Source: Parelaphostrongylus tenuis (lineage: Eukaryota > Nematoda > Chromadorea > Rhabditida > Metastrongylidae). From it: a DNA stretch of 64,000 bases. Below, piece by piece: positions 1 through 11,080 of this stretch (position 1 is the stretch's first letter; each line of letters begins with the position of its first letter). The position numbers and the translations under genes are program-made. The stretch covers positions 1-64,000 of the forward strand of contig JAHQIW010000078.1 of assembly GCA_019055375.1 (NCBI GenBank). The letters run 5' to 3'. A model generated the notes under the pieces. It searched no databases, was not told the DNA's origin, and saw only the letters and a list, made by a program, of their open reading frames with translations.

Positions 1-1870
1 CTGAATATGTGCATAAATTTCTGAATGTTTCATCAAACGATGGAAACTTTCTTCTGAACCTAGTTCTTATGCCCGAAATGAGTTGTATTGATTAACCTAC
101 CATCTTAAATACTGGTAGAAAAATCAAGAAATTTCCACAAGCTACGGAAATTGCACTTGTTTCCAGCAAGTCACTGTAACATAAGAATGAATCACATACC
201 CGATTCAATCAACAGGACTTTGTAAAGCGAACTACTCGACGTCATCACAGATGTGATATTCTAGAGGCTTGAGAAATGGACGTTAAGCTTCTATAACAAG
301 CACGTCCCTCGATATAACGTGCACCACTAAAAAATATTCTATGGCATAACTTTATAATATCATTAGCAGCTAAGAAAATAGGACAATTAATCAATGTGGA
401 TATGTCAAGAAGCCATGAAAGGTACAAAGTAACACTGTAACTGAGAATGAGAATAATTCGAAGTATTTCAGTCTTGTCGGATCTCAATAAAAGCGGAGGT
501 CGAACTCAACAATCTGCCAATTGCACCCAATTTTTTAACCAGTCAATCCGAATTTTGTAATCAATCTCAATACACTAGCTTATTCGTAAATCCTTGACAA
601 CTTCCCTACCAATTTCTAGAGCAGTTTGAGTAAAATTTCTAATTTGTTGAGGTAAAGTCCCTTGTACCTGCTGAAAATCTAAAGTTTATACACGAATAAT
701 TAAAAACAGCAATGATTGTCATCCAAAATAAAGGCCATAATTATCCCGACAATCTTCCTAGCGATCTGCAGGGCTTTCAGATCTACTCGAAATCGCCATT
801 CTTTGAGCTTTTTGAAAATACTCCCAGCATGCCACTCCAACTTGATCAAATGCCTCGAATCAGCATCCGTGCACGAAAAGTTCCATTCTATTTACCAATT
901 TATTTATTAGTTTTTTATTTACAAATCTCAGTAAATTGCTAACTAATTATTGGTTTTTAATTCATTTATCAAGTTATTAGTTATTGATTTATTACGGAAA
1001 TTTATGGAAATGTTTCCAAGCTAATCCCATGATATAACGATAACCGACACTGTGTGAGGAAAATATGAAATCTGAATTTTTCGCGTCGTTAAGAACCCTT
1101 TTCTTCAAAATAGTAAATTACGTAGCCCATCTCACTCTGACAGAACTGTCTTTTGAAACCAGAATGGTATATAATATATTGCTCGGAGAGTGCTTAATTC
1201 TGCTGCTACGACGTGCATTCCGCATAATGCATGCCAGCTTTCATAAATTTCTCGTCTGACAGAGCTTTTCAATATACTTTTAGTAAACATCTGAGACGTT
1301 GGAAAAACTCGATGCTGTGCATGTCTCGATTAGCTGTAGAAGCAAAAATAAAATAAAAGTAAGCGAAAAGTAAAAGTAAACCTTACTCAGCTATTACTCA
1401 TAGTGTTTTCCTCCATAAAGAAAAACTATATAAAAGATAAACATTGAGCGTCTACGGCAGCCCAATTTGAACATGCCAGAAATAATAACTATTAATTATA
1501 ACATCATTCTGAGCAAGAACTGATAAAAACCAAGGAAGCTTCACCACAAGGAGAACATTATTCTCATTTTTAGCAACTCATTGTGATATGAAAATGGAAA
1601 ATATATTCCGATTCAATAAACATGCCTTTGTGAAACAAATAAATTGGTGGAGGATCACCACAGCTATAACAACTCAGAGTTGGTAAATAGGTCACACAAG
1701 TGATTTCAACATCAAGAACAAGCAACCCCTTCGATAAAACATGAAACACTCAATAAATTATATGGCACAAGGCTTGTAAATATACAAACAAACAAAAAAT
1801 AATCATTAACAACTGAAAAAAAACAGCCTATCAACTTGGGAAAGCTACGGAACAGTGGAAGACAAATAAG
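1..1870. other. AT-rich stretch without recognisable gene
   Basis: No open frame here looks like a conserved protein, and no exon with matched acceptor and donor was found on either strand. The composition is AT-rich, as in introns or intergenic DNA elsewhere in the window. No SINE head or terminal inverted repeat was recognised. Confidence 0.5.
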
Positions 1871-1969
1871 TAATTTGAAATACTTCTGCTATCGACTGCT
1901 TTTTTACAGACCCGCTCTCAAAATGATTTAATCTGATAAGGATATGACTTAGTTTGAGCCATAGGTCTA

Positions 1970-2017
1970 GTGCTATATAGGCGCCTATTTCGTCCTATTG
2001 GGACTCATCAGTAGCAC
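1970..2017 (-). ncRNA. Type I hammerhead ribozyme (inverted copy)
   Basis: On the minus strand the core CTGATGA (2011-2005) is followed by a stem II hairpin, then GAAA and the palindromic stem III TAGGCGCCTA. Stem I is GUGCUA paired with UAGCAC. The sequence matches the plus copy at 2405-2452 throughout the ribozyme, so its catalytic core is intact. Confidence 0.85.
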
Positions 2018-2404
2018 CCTCCCTCGGTTCCGTCGATCCCTTGAGGTTAAATAATCCTCTAAAGGAATCGGCGCCGAGTAAAAACTAATCACCCAAAGTC
2101 GGATGATGGTCTTACCTGACTTTGTGGTGACCGGCAGTCGAGCTTACGGCTTTTAGCCTATATAGCACTAGACCTATGGCTCAAAATAAGTCATATCCTT
2201 ATCAGATTAAATCATTTTTGAGCGGGTCTGTAAAAAAGCAGTCGATAGCAGAAGTATAGTTCATTTTAAAAGCCGTAAGCTCGACTGCCGGTCACCACAA
2301 AGTCAGGTAAGACCATCATCCGACTTTGGGTGATTAGTTTTTACTCGGCGCCGATTCCTTTAGAGGATTATTTAACCTCAAGGGATCGACGGAACCGAGG
2401 GAGG

Positions 2405-2452
2405 GTGCTACTGATGAGTCCCAATAGGACGAAATAGGCGCCTATATAGCAC
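2405..2452 (+). ncRNA. Type I hammerhead ribozyme, AUA cleavage triplet
   Basis: Stem I strand GTGCTA (2405-2410) abuts CTGATGA (2411-2417). Stem II is GUCC/GGAC closing CAAUA (2418-2430), followed by GAAA (2431-2434). Stem III is the palindrome TAGGCGCCTA, about 5 bp with a two-base loop. The triplet AUA (2444-2446) precedes TAGCAC (2447-2452), which pairs fully with the first strand. Predicted cleavage is after 2446. All invariant core positions are present. Stem III is longer than in the other subfamilies, so this copy could act as a monomer. Confidence 0.88.
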
Positions 2453-2507
2453 TAGACCTATGGCTCAAAATAAGTCATATCCTTATCAGATTAAATAATT
2501 TGAAATA

Positions 2508-3261
2508 GATACTAGGATAAATTTCGGCATCCTCTCCTTATACTTACGAAAAATGAGATCGAACTCAACAAGGGATCAAATACACCCGATTTTTTGACGA
2601 GATAGGTGAAATCGTGGAAATATAGTGTGTCAGCATCTTAGAATTGAAACTGGATAATAATTGAAAAAAGGCTACATCAGTGTCTAATCCAACGAAAATT
2701 AACTAAGTAATTATAACCCCAAAACCCCAAGGTTCACATTACCATATTTCTTCGTAAATCCTTGACAACTTCACTACTGATTTTCCGCGCAATGCTAAAA
2801 AACAAATTACGTAATATTATAAACTTTCACAAAATTCTTTTTGAAACTAGAATGGGAGATATGATTCTATTTGACAAACATTCAATCCTTCGCGGATGGC
2901 ATCATTACGTGGCATGATCGCCTACTTTCCTGGTTTTTCTCCAAGCAAAGCATTTCCATTAGACTCTTAGTCGACTGCATGAGAAACAGAAACTTCAACG
3001 CTATCATTGGTTTCGGGAAATCCCAGTTCGCAGTATGAGCAAGAGAAAAAAAAAGATTCATCTTTGGTTTGCTTCTCATTGCTCGACAAGCGTCTATTGT
3101 GGTCTTTCACTAAGCTTTTAGCACTTATTTGACAGCCTGAACTTCAATGATTCTAATATTAAAGTATCTATCTTGAAAAGCCTTCATAGAACGGTGTCAA
3201 GTTAGAAGAAAGATTTTTTTTACACTCATGCACGGATTTTCAGAGAGATACGGAAAACCAC
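2508..3261. other. No assignable gene
   Basis: A minus-strand open frame at 2882-3079 has no recognisable motif and no convincing splice acceptor in front of it. Nothing else could be supported here. Confidence 0.4.
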
Positions 3262-3265
3262 ATAA

Positions 3266-3342
3266 CCCTCTGGACTGGAAAAAACCCTAACTAAACAAAA
3301 AATCTGGCGCGACTGCATCGATCAACTGCCGTCCCCAACGGA
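3266..3342. mobile_element. Short TTAA-type MITE copy
   Basis: The ends read CCCTCTGGAC and, reverse-complemented, TCCGTTGGGGACGGC, matching the terminal repeats of the TTAA-flanked MITE family (compare 55220-55490). The flanking tetranucleotides have decayed to ATAA (3262-3265) and TTGA (3343-3346). It is only about 77 bp long. It supplies the last codons and the stop of the exon at 3322-3488. Confidence 0.6.
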
Positions 3343-3722
3343 TTGATCAAAATGCCAAACTATAAAAGACGAAACGTGTAACTGAGCAGTAAACTCAAAC
3401 CGAATTGTTGTTTCATCCTGATCTTCCACGATATTTGTGGGATTGCTGTCTGTGACGGTTAATCGATCATGTTTGCACTGGATTCTTCCTGGAGGGAAAA
3501 AAGGTTTCAAAAATAGTCACCTTCTTTAGAATCGTTTTCAGATTGAAACTTTTTTTAATCATCGCACACTGACGAAAAAACTGATAGCGTCAACGATTTT
3601 CGCATATTTACTAATCCATGATCACTTTAGGAGAAAAACTGAGCCTCAACTTCTACCTGATACCAAACTTGGCACGGCTTTCGAGGAAATCTTTCTCACT
3701 GGCACAGAAGTTGGTGGTAAAA
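3322..3722 (-). CDS. Unrecognised gene, two 3'-terminal exons (partial)
   Basis: Two minus-strand exons fit together in phase: 3657-3722 (acceptor GATCAG, donor GTAGAA) and 3322-3488 (acceptor CTCCAG). The upstream exon carries 21 whole codons and ends one base into a glycine codon that the second exon completes. The second exon encodes an acidic stretch (IVEDQDETTIRFEF) and ends in HFDQSVGDGS and a stop. The final six residues and the stop lie in the small MITE at 3266-3342, so the original C terminus was probably replaced. Upstream exons were not found. I do not recognise the family. The splice fit and amino-acid composition argue for a real gene. Confidence 0.5.
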
Positions 3723-3864
3723 CTGATCGCGTTTAATGATGGAGCGTTATGAAAGGGGAAATGATTTCTGGCGTTTCTGAAATACTGCTAACCGATGTTA
3801 TAGATCAAACCTGAGGTTGAGAGCTCTAGAGTTATATCCAAGGATGCTGAGTGACAAATAAAAC

Positions 3865-3965
3865 CATGGACCTCAGAAGGGAGTTGAACCTAAGTTCTAC
3901 TTCCTTCGATGCGCGTGCTTACCACTGCATTGCCGGGCCGCTGTCCCGCTAACACTCTACGATAA
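3865..3965 (-). repeat. tRNA-like SINE fragment
   Basis: Read on the minus strand this has a box A-like segment, then GGTTCAACTCCC, a box B, at the spacing seen in the window's other tRNA-derived repeats. The arms do not make a sound tRNA fold, so it is a SINE relic rather than a tRNA gene. Confidence 0.4.
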
Positions 3966-4059
3966 AAGTCAGCAAGCCCCTTAGCAAAGGGTGAGACAGG
4001 ATTTAACTCCTACGCAAAGTTCAAAGTTACGCCTCTCACTCAGTATTACTAATATGTAT

Positions 4060-5690
4060 GATAGTTACATCATCAATCTGCAGAGACAGGTGGTAAGAAA
4101 GTAGAAGTTCCTATAGATCCTCAAATAAAATCTCACACAATGTTTTGTCGCCTCAGGGAGGATGGTAAGTTGCCTGGGCGTCGGACTACAGGGTACCGCG
4201 AAAAAGTTCATCCTCCCAACAGAGCCTTTCAAACTGAGAAGAAGTTCAACGCTTCCATAGTGAAAGCTCAGTTAAAGGTTAACTTTACCACAACTCACTG
4301 CCGCCTTAGCAGCAACTACTCGCAGAATGGTGATAGCCCTGATCCACAAGGATCGGCGACTACCTGATGTGGTGACAACCTGAAGAAAGACCCAGCTAAG
4401 CCAACCACGGGGACTCGAGGGAACATAGACAGCTAAAACAAGAAAACTTCTGCCTCACTACCCTGCACACTAGCTTCTTCCGTCTACGACGTCAGGTGGT
4501 GAGACAACGCTAACTCCCACATTCCAGGTTCAGCTGCACATAACTGTGAAAGAGCAAACGAACACGCCTATGAAACCTCATGGAGACTGCTTCTCTACAA
4601 CAACAAAACAGTCCTGTCAGCGCTCAGTGACCACAGGTGTACACACGCCCTAACAACAAATATCAGAAGAATGCTATCGAAAATGCAGCACAGAAGCTTT
4701 CCATCGATCCCACGCCATGGCTGTAAGGGAATGGCGAAGGCGACACTATCTCGGCAAAGCAGTCACTGCTAGACTACAATGGATGATGAGGTCGCTCAAC
4801 TGAGACGAGAAACATCTACTTTCTTATTCAATCCTTTCAACCTTCGTTTTTGCGGACGACATCTTCATCCTCTCAAACGTAGCAGTGAGGCAAAGACAAT
4901 TCTCAATGAACTCAACAAAGTGGTAAAAAAGAATTGGGATGCGCATAGACAGGACGAGTCGAGTTCAGGAAGAATTCGCGCTACGAAGGGGACACATTGA
5001 TTTAGATAGTTTTTTTGACTACGGAAACCACCTCGCACGCCTACCTAGGACATTCAGTGAGCATGGAGAACAACATATCAGACAGAAGAAGGGAAAGCAG
5101 CTTAAGCCACACAAAGAAGCTACCGACCTGATAACGAAACTACAATTACGCACTTAGTTCCTGCCAATGTTCTGTAATGCAACAGAGAAGTGGGCTGATA
5201 TTACTGCCACGTCAAGGAAGCTGCGCACCACCCCACAGAGCGCTTCTACGAGTGTTCTGATACTCAGTCGGCACTCACAACGTCTAGCCCATTTGCGCAG
5301 CTCAGATCTTCAAAAACTTATTCTACCTTCCCTACCCAGAAAACTCCCATCAACAGCGAAACACAGATGACAGATCACGTGATAACATGATAGACGACTG
5401 ACGGACGAAAAGAACAGCGGAGTAGAGCTTGTAAGCGTCTTCTTTGGAAGATCACTCAAACGTTGAGAGGACCTGTTTGAGGCTAAAGTCAACCCATCTG
5501 CATTGGCAGAAGGCAACGAGTTTGGATTTACAGAATAGGCCTCCCCGTACGTCGCCATGCTCGAAGCAAAACCACCACCATAGACGACAGTTGTGCCAGA
5601 GAGAAACGAACAGAAACTTTGCTGAGGTTCGCACTATCGGCGAACGCAAGCTGTTCGTCCAACTATTCATGTAAAAAAGTTTTGGGATAT
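4060..5690 (+). pseudogene. Degenerate RTE-type LINE, reverse transcriptase region
   Basis: Plus-strand translation shows broken pieces of a non-LTR retrotransposon in several frames. Around 4836-4870 the reverse transcriptase active-site box reads FADDIFILSN, preceded by a QWMMRSLN-like segment (about 4775-4800). It is followed, in a shifted frame, by SEAKTILNELNKVVKK. At 5190-5330 comes TEKWADITATSRKLRTT and then LAHLRSSDL, typical of the C-terminal part of nematode RTE elements. Frameshifts and stops interrupt every segment, so it cannot encode an active protein. The 5' endonuclease part is poorly preserved and the exact ends are not visible. Confidence 0.75.
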
Positions 5691-5694
5691 ATCT

Positions 5695-6230
5695 GTTTTA
5701 CGAAGTAGCATTCAGTACCTTCAGTAGATCTCGAGGTAGCAGATATTCTGGACTTCGCTGTTGAATCCGAATCAATGGCCGTCGTAGCTGAGCTGGCTGT
5801 GGACTAAAGAATGGTTTTGGACGCGATTTCACCACTCTGTGCCACGCGCACTGAGCCTCGAATGCCGACTACAAGGTGGGAGTTGTACTTAGAAATCTTC
5901 TATTCGTCCGTTGAAACCATGGTCATTTTTTCGACAACTGTAGGTAGGCTGTGAATAAATACGAAATTGAAGATTTAGGGTGTGACAAAGAATTTACGTA
6001 AAGTTTTCGGTGAGATTCATATATTCTACCCTGGACAGACTTTCCAAACGAGACTTTGCCGTGTTGTGGTCAGAAACTACTTACTTTTTCCTCCAAAATA
6101 CTCCAAAATACACTTATTCAAATAAGATTTGAGAAGCGATTACATGACAGAAAAAACAAGAGAAAACTGAGAAATTTGAAGAAAGTAGATATTGAGCACA
6201 TTTATTAGGGGTTTACCGAAAATTCCCAAC
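5695..6230. other. Intergenic or intronic; possible small terminal exon
   Basis: On the minus strand a short open stretch after GTAAGTAG at about 6069 could be a terminal exon of the gene at 6231-6559. One reading fits the splice phase but gives an uncharacteristic peptide; another looks more protein-like but breaks phase. I could not decide. Confidence 0.3.
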
Positions 6231-6559
6231 CTTTGATAACTTCTCGACGACAATTTCATTAAAATCATCAACTGCTCGACGCAGATTGGAAACCATATTC
6301 TGCTGTAGAAAAAAGTGGATCAGGAGAACAATACCGCTGATAGAAGAAGGACCTTTTAATCAATGTTAAGCAGACGTAGAATTAAATCATTTAAATGCCT
6401 TATATTGACATTAATCTTTAACCTCTAGTACAGAAGGAAAATGTTTCATAAAATAACCTCAGATACTCACCTCAGCAATGCTTTTTGAATTTACGACATT
6501 ATCACAAAAGTTGTAGAGCATATCACATAAGGAAGTGGCAAACGCAAAGATATTGGACA
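6231..6559 (-). CDS. Unrecognised gene, two internal exons
   Basis: Exon 6471-6559 (acceptor TTTCAAG, donor GTGAGT) encodes SNIFAFATSLCDMLYNFCDN followed by nine more residues. Exon 6231-6299 (acceptor ACAGCAG, donor GTTGGG) continues in phase 0 with NMVSNLRRAVDDFNEIVVEK. Both look like helical protein, possibly forming coiled coils, with strong splice sites and a 171-bp intron. The first exon starts two bases into a codon, so at least one upstream exon is missing from my reading. The downstream end is uncertain. I recognise no family; a small helical complex subunit is only a guess. Confidence 0.5.
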
Positions 6560-6699
6560 CTTGAAATGATCTAAAACTTTGTGGAGGATGTCAAAGAGAA
6601 AAACCATAGAAATCGGAGGAAAACAAGAATCACTATCAGAACCATTTTAGTTGTGTCATTGATTTGAACGTCAAAAGATAAGTTATTAAAGGGCGGGTA

Positions 6700-7620
6700 C
6701 ATTTTCGTTATCCGTAATCATTTTCAACTTCTAGGCAACATCGCGTTTTTCTTTTCTCACAGTCTCAGCAGTCATTCGATTGCTTAGTGAGCGACAATTT
6801 CGATATTGCACTTTAATGTTTCACTCTCAGCGCGTTTGTCTCTGGACAGAGCTTTTCCAACATACTCTAGCGTTCTCCAAAGCTTCAAACTCGGTGGACT
6901 GATGATGTCCTTGGTAAAAAAAAAAACCTTCTACTGCGCTGTGGTAGAATGACACTTAGTTCCACAGTCGGAGTGCCGTGTGCTAGGTTGCGTCAATGGT
7001 TGTGTAGAACGGAATTTCGCAACATTCGCTACAGATGGCACCGTACCTGCTAGAATTTGCGGAAGGTCCTTCAACAAACTTTAGTAGCTATTTGATAACA
7101 AAACTTTGAAAATTCTGAAGTTGAGTGTGACTTTTCGGAAGGTCTTCGTAGAGCGCTGGAAGAGCGTAAAAAAGATTACGTTTCGCACATCTAGGCTTTG
7201 GCTTCGTAAGGCATTCGTTCGCCAATATACAATGAAAATAAAGGCTTAAGCCTACAGAGCAAGAGGACAAATTTTCTTCTACGATTCTTACACGGAGACG
7301 CAAGGATTTTCTGCGAAACGGAGGAAAAATTTTCAATAGGCATCGAAAATTGTGCTCTCTGAGGAGACTGTACGATCGCTTAGTGCAGCGCGATTCGAGG
7401 GGCACGCGATATGGGTGCCAACGATTGAGAAATGGTTTTCTTTGGCTACTAAAACCCAATAACAAAGCGTTTCCAGAAACCAAACACTTTTGCCATTATC
7501 GTAATATTGAGTAGTTCTATAAGTTTGAGCACTGGAGCAAAAAACACCAAATATCATCAATCAGAATATTTAAAGTTGCAAGAATTTGATATGGTTCGAT
7601 TACGCATTCTCTTCTGAAAA
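6700..7620. other. Repeat-rich stretch, no gene
   Basis: The 131-codon minus-strand open frame at 7088-7483 overlaps sequence resembling the interior of the TTAA MITE family (7140-7200, the GATTACGTTTCGCAC segment) and is probably accidental. Nothing else is supported. Confidence 0.4.
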
Positions 7621-7621
7621 T

Positions 7622-7990
7622 GACGGTATACAACTTGCCCCCTCCTGTTCTGAAAGCTGTCTTGGGAACAGATTCTCTTGCTACTCATGCACGAATGACG
7701 GGTAGGAGCAAATGCTAGTGAAACGGAGTGCAACAATAATGGAGCTTGGAGCATGATACGCTTGCAGAAAGGACGGCTAGGAAGTGGTTCGCGAACTTCA
7801 AAGTTGGAGAGAGCACTCCGGATGATCACTTGCACTCGAGCTGCCCATGCCTATACTTGTTTTAAAATGGAGCTCGCTCAAAGCCCAATTGATCTTGTGT
7901 GCCGCCTCACTACCATTTTCCCCTAAGGGGCACTCGTGCACGAGTAGCAAGCAACTTTGTTCCCACTACAGTTCCACCTTGAGGCAAGTA
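7622..7990. mobile_element. Fold-back element with mariner N-terminal fragment
   Basis: About 100 bp at 7622-7725 reappear in inverted orientation at about 7890-7990; both arms contain a CATGAGTAGCAAG or CACGAGTAGCAAG core. Between them the plus strand (about 7765-7840) encodes ERTARKWFANFKVGESTPDD, the helix-turn-helix part of a mariner transposase, without its catalytic domain. It is non-functional. Confidence 0.55.
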
Positions 7991-8099
7991 CAGGCAAGAT
8001 GTGTACTAAAATATTTGCAAGAAAATGCGTCGTTGAACGATATTAAAACTATTCATTTTTGATTACTTCTGGTAAATGAATTTGATACCTATGTTCTGA

Positions 8100-8360
8100 G
8101 TTTTCGAACAAATTCAAGGTCTAAAGAAAAAGCTTTGTGTGGCGAAAAACGTGTCGAATGTGAAACTTTACTTTATTTTCGCTACTACAGCGCACTGAAA
8201 CATTTCAGAAATGAAAAGCAACTCCAAAATTGTCGAGATTTAAGATATAGAATGTCTACTAAAGATCTAGAGAGAATGCAGAAAACGTGGTATCCCCAGA
8301 GGTTCAAAAATTTTCTTACAGACAACGGAAAAGCACCAATATATGTGCAGTTGTGAGACT
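8100..8360 (-). repeat. TTAA MITE family, internal fragment
   Basis: The segment with TTATTTTCGCTACTACAGCG followed by a pyrimidine-poor stretch matches the reverse complement of the interior of the MITE at 20292-20830. No ends or TTAA duplication are visible. Confidence 0.45.
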
Positions 8361-8399
8361 CACAATGATATCCTTGTTGTGAAAGTCGAATCAGTTGCA

Positions 8400-9780
8400 G
8401 CAAACGTCTAGCAGAAGCACTGTATCTAAAAAATAACGCTTCAAACCAAACTAACTATCATTGGTATATCCTAGTTCAGTTGAAATCAATTTCACTAACA
8501 CGGAAGGAACAACTTTCGCTATACCTCGGGATGTCAAATTGACGTTCAAAGACATTTCACGATCCCCCCTCTTTTTCAGTGCTTGCAACAGACAAGTACT
8601 TCTTTAGAACGTATGGTTGACGCTCCAGCGACTTCGCGATCTCCAGTGTCATTTTGTTATGCCTTCAGAATAGTCTAAGATTAGTAGAGGTCGCCTGGAA
8701 CCTGACAAAATAGCTCCGACGAAGGCTGATGTCGCCAAAACGTCAGTGTCGATCTCAGAGAAATTATACCAACCTTATGCAAGCCTCAAAACCAAAAGGA
8801 TGTTTCGTGAGACTTCAGTAAAGTCCTTCTGATTGATCATTTCCAAGGCTGACTATCTAGCCTCGACAACTTTCATTTATTTCTTATTTTTTTCTTGAGC
8901 CAGACACAGGATTTCATGGCACATTTTTATTCAGAGAGCTGACGTTCGTCTTTTACACAGCTTTGGTAAATCACTTTGCTCACAACTCAGTCAGGCAAAA
9001 ACCTCCATTACTTGAACAGAAAATGTCACCAAACCTCAATTTCAATCGTATCATGCACAAAGCAACATCAGCATACATATCGCTTTTATGAGTGGTTCCC
9101 AGAGTGAGCTCAGTGGAGATCTTCCACGCAGCGACCACATTAACTGCGAATGCACCTTCCTCATCAAAATGAAACTTATATATGTGCCATATTACACGTT
9201 AATAAGATCCATTTCTTCCCGATGTTCATACCTGGATTGTTGGTGATTATCCAAAACGCTTCCGGAATCTTACACGCTGATTTATGCTCCTCTGCGGGAG
9301 TGATGACTTCTAGATCCAAATCTGCTCCGTTGTGCATCGTCTAGGCCTATGCGTGCCCAGCAGGGTACTTTGTCTAGAATCATTGCTGCCGTTCAAGGGT
9401 TTCCATTAGACGGATACGGACACGGACTTGTCCACCCGTTTTCCCGATGAACTTGATGTGATACGCTTTTGAAGGGATTAGGTGAACTACTTCCGTATCA
9501 TGCAATCACCGTCTTTACCGTGAAGGTAGACTCTGCACTCTTCCTTTGTATGAGTTGAGTGAAAAGTTCTTTAACATTTGCGAAAAATTGACTTTCTGTA
9601 TTTGTTTCACACAGCATCGGTTGATGTGAATTCATGGGAATATCCTAGAAATATTTCTGTAGAAACTCCCACGGCTTAGCTGGACCGAGTCTACGACGGG
9701 TTGAAGGAAAAGTGCACAACATCGTTTCGTCGAAAGTAAGCACTATTCGGGCAACACAATGTCAAACCTCACAGCGCAAA
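8400..9780. other. No assignable gene; one retroelement-end motif
   Basis: At 8709-8745 there is a copy of the GAAGGC...GTCGCC...AAACGTC motif found at several retroelement ends in this window. A short plus-strand open frame at 9150-9344 has no recognisable motif. Confidence 0.4.
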
Positions 9781-9957
9781 GATTAATCCCTAAGAGAAGT
9801 GTACCAGCTGAGGTACATGACTGTTTCAAGGCATTTCTCGTTCGACAAAACTTTTCTGTTCGACACTTGGTAATCATTCGAAAGTTTCAACACTATGTTT
9901 GATTTTTGAAACCACGTTGTAACGGCGAAAATAAGATTCGAAAGAGATAAGATAACT

Positions 9958-10000
9958 GCCCGACTGACGAGATCGCAAGATCGAAACACGTGTATCGGGC
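9958..10000 (+). ncRNA. Type I hammerhead ribozyme, GUA triplet
   Basis: Stem I is GCCCGA (9958-9963) with TCGGGC (9995-10000). The core CTGACGA is at 9964-9970, stem II GAUC/GAUC closes GCAA, and GAAA lies at 9983-9986. Stem III is the palindrome CACGTG. Cleavage is predicted after the GUA triplet at 9994. Every invariant core base is present. Confidence 0.88.
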
Positions 10001-10273
10001 TCTATAAGTCAGCCCTCATTGACAGACCACTGACATGCGTGGCTCAAATAATGATTATCAGGCATATTGAAATTTGAGCTGTGGTCTTAAGAAAACACTC
10101 GAAATGAAGATATTTTATATTAAATATACTAGCCACGAGCATTCGAGTGTACAAAACTCTGTGTTTGGTGAGTTCTTCACTGAACATAGAGTGTAAAACG
10201 TACGTCGTCGCTAACTCTTATTGTGGGGACTGGAGCACCCACAGAGATTAGCAAAAGACGAGAAAGGGTAACT

Positions 10274-10316
10274 GCCCGACTGACGAGATCGCAAGATCGA
10301 AACACGTGTATCGGGC
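10274..10316 (+). ncRNA. Type I hammerhead ribozyme, second unit
   Basis: This is an exact repeat of the 9958 ribozyme, 316 bp downstream, with cleavage predicted after 10310. Cleavage at both sites of a transcript would release a 316-nt monomer. Confidence 0.88.
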
Positions 10317-10802
10317 TCTATAAGTCAGCCCTCATTGACAGACCACTGACATGCATGGCTCAAATAATGATTATCAGGCATATTGAAATTTGAGCTGTGG
10401 TCTTAAGAAAACACTCGAAATGAAAGAAAATAAGATTATTTTACACACTCAGCTTGCCTTATGTGTTCTTCTGGGGCGTGAGCATGGCACTGCGCCAAAC
10501 TCTTATTCGATAGCACAAATCTTGTGGATTTCGACGCAATAATTAACTTTTGAATAGTCATCGCAGAACGGTGCAAGAGCGAAAAGTAGATTACGTTTCG
10601 CACTTAGAGTTTTCATCGTAGAGAAAAGTTATATCTTCACTAAAAACAGATGACCATGTAAGAAATCTATAAAATATCCAAGTAACACAAAACTTGAAGT
10701 CTTTTTTTCAAATGAAGGAAAAACTTTGACGAATGTCGAAAATCGCGCGCCTCTCGCAGGTCGCGTTGTGCGGTCGATCAACTGCCGTACTCAAAGGGTT
10801 AA

Positions 10803-11080
10803 AGAAAAGTTCAATGAACTGAAAAGAGTTGAGGTCTTGCCGCACTCAGCCTACAGTCTAGATGCTGCCCCATCCGATTATGATCTTTTTCTCTCAAGGG
10901 AATAATTCCTGCGCGGACGCCGATATAAGACATTTAATCACATTGAAGAGAATGCCGGGAATTTTTTGATTCGAAGCCCAAGTAATGGCAGCAATCGAGC
11001 AGATCCGGAAACTTGCAGAATGATGGCAGAATATTGTGAATGTGATGATCTTTGTATAAAAGATTATTCAATGTTGTTCT
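10803..11080 (+). pseudogene. Mariner transposase C-terminal relic
   Basis: Starting right after the MITE's TTAA, the plus strand translates in broken frames to KFNELKRVEVLPHSAYSLDA, then APSDYDLFLS and FLRGRRYKTFNHIEENAGNF. These correspond to the mariner segment that normally reads LPHPPYSPDLAPSDYHLF and the following FLRG block. Stops and indels occur throughout. A GGNLQNDGR-like remnant near 11010 is the region close to the protein's end. Confidence 0.65.

Larger units (their letters stand above)
1871..2507. mobile_element. Hammerhead retroelement, 284-bp units, with 5' inversion and 12-bp TSD
   Basis: The insert (1883-2495) is bounded by identical 12-bp copies of TAATTTGAAATA at 1871-1882 and 2496-2507. 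It holds one unit in minus orientation (1883 to about 2155), then a plus-strand partial unit (2156 to about 2262) running directly into a plus-strand unit with a full hammerhead. The plus part repeats with a period of 284 bp (CCTATATAGC at 2157 and 2441). The two arms are almost perfect inverted copies. There is no coding capacity. One TSD around an inverted-plus-direct structure indicates one integration event, and inversion of the 5' part is what LINE twin priming produces. The TSD and repeats are seen directly; the mechanism is inferred. Confidence 0.88.
9927..10437 (+). mobile_element. Hammerhead retroelement, 316-bp units, 12-bp TSD
   Basis: The insert 9939-10425 is flanked by exact copies of GAAAATAAGATT (9927-9938 and 10426-10437). 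It comprises about 1.5 tandem units with a 316-bp period (ribozyme cores at 9964 and 10280). The paralogous MITE at 20292-20830 lacks it: there the corresponding segment (about 20458-20490) runs through uninterrupted, giving a natural empty site. The unit is non-coding. Its 3' part, with TGGCTCAAATAATGATTATC, is shared with the other hammerhead loci. Confidence 0.9.
9787..10798. mobile_element. TTAA MITE interrupted by a hammerhead element
   Basis: The element is flanked by TTAA at 9783-9786 and 10799-10802. It begins with a CCCTAAGAG-like end and a GTACCAGCTGAGGTAC near-palindrome and ends in GTACTCAAAGGG. It aligns along its length with the copy at 20292-20830. The excess length is the hammerhead insert at 9939-10425. 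TTAA target duplication and CCCT/AGGG ends are typical of piggyBac-related MITEs. No transposase is encoded. Confidence 0.75.

Noticed and set aside
5936..6069. Possible terminal exon of the gene at 6231
   Set aside because: The more protein-like reading does not fit the splice phase of the upstream exon; left undecided.
7088..7483. 131-codon minus-strand open frame
   Set aside because: Overlaps MITE-related sequence and shows no conserved motif.
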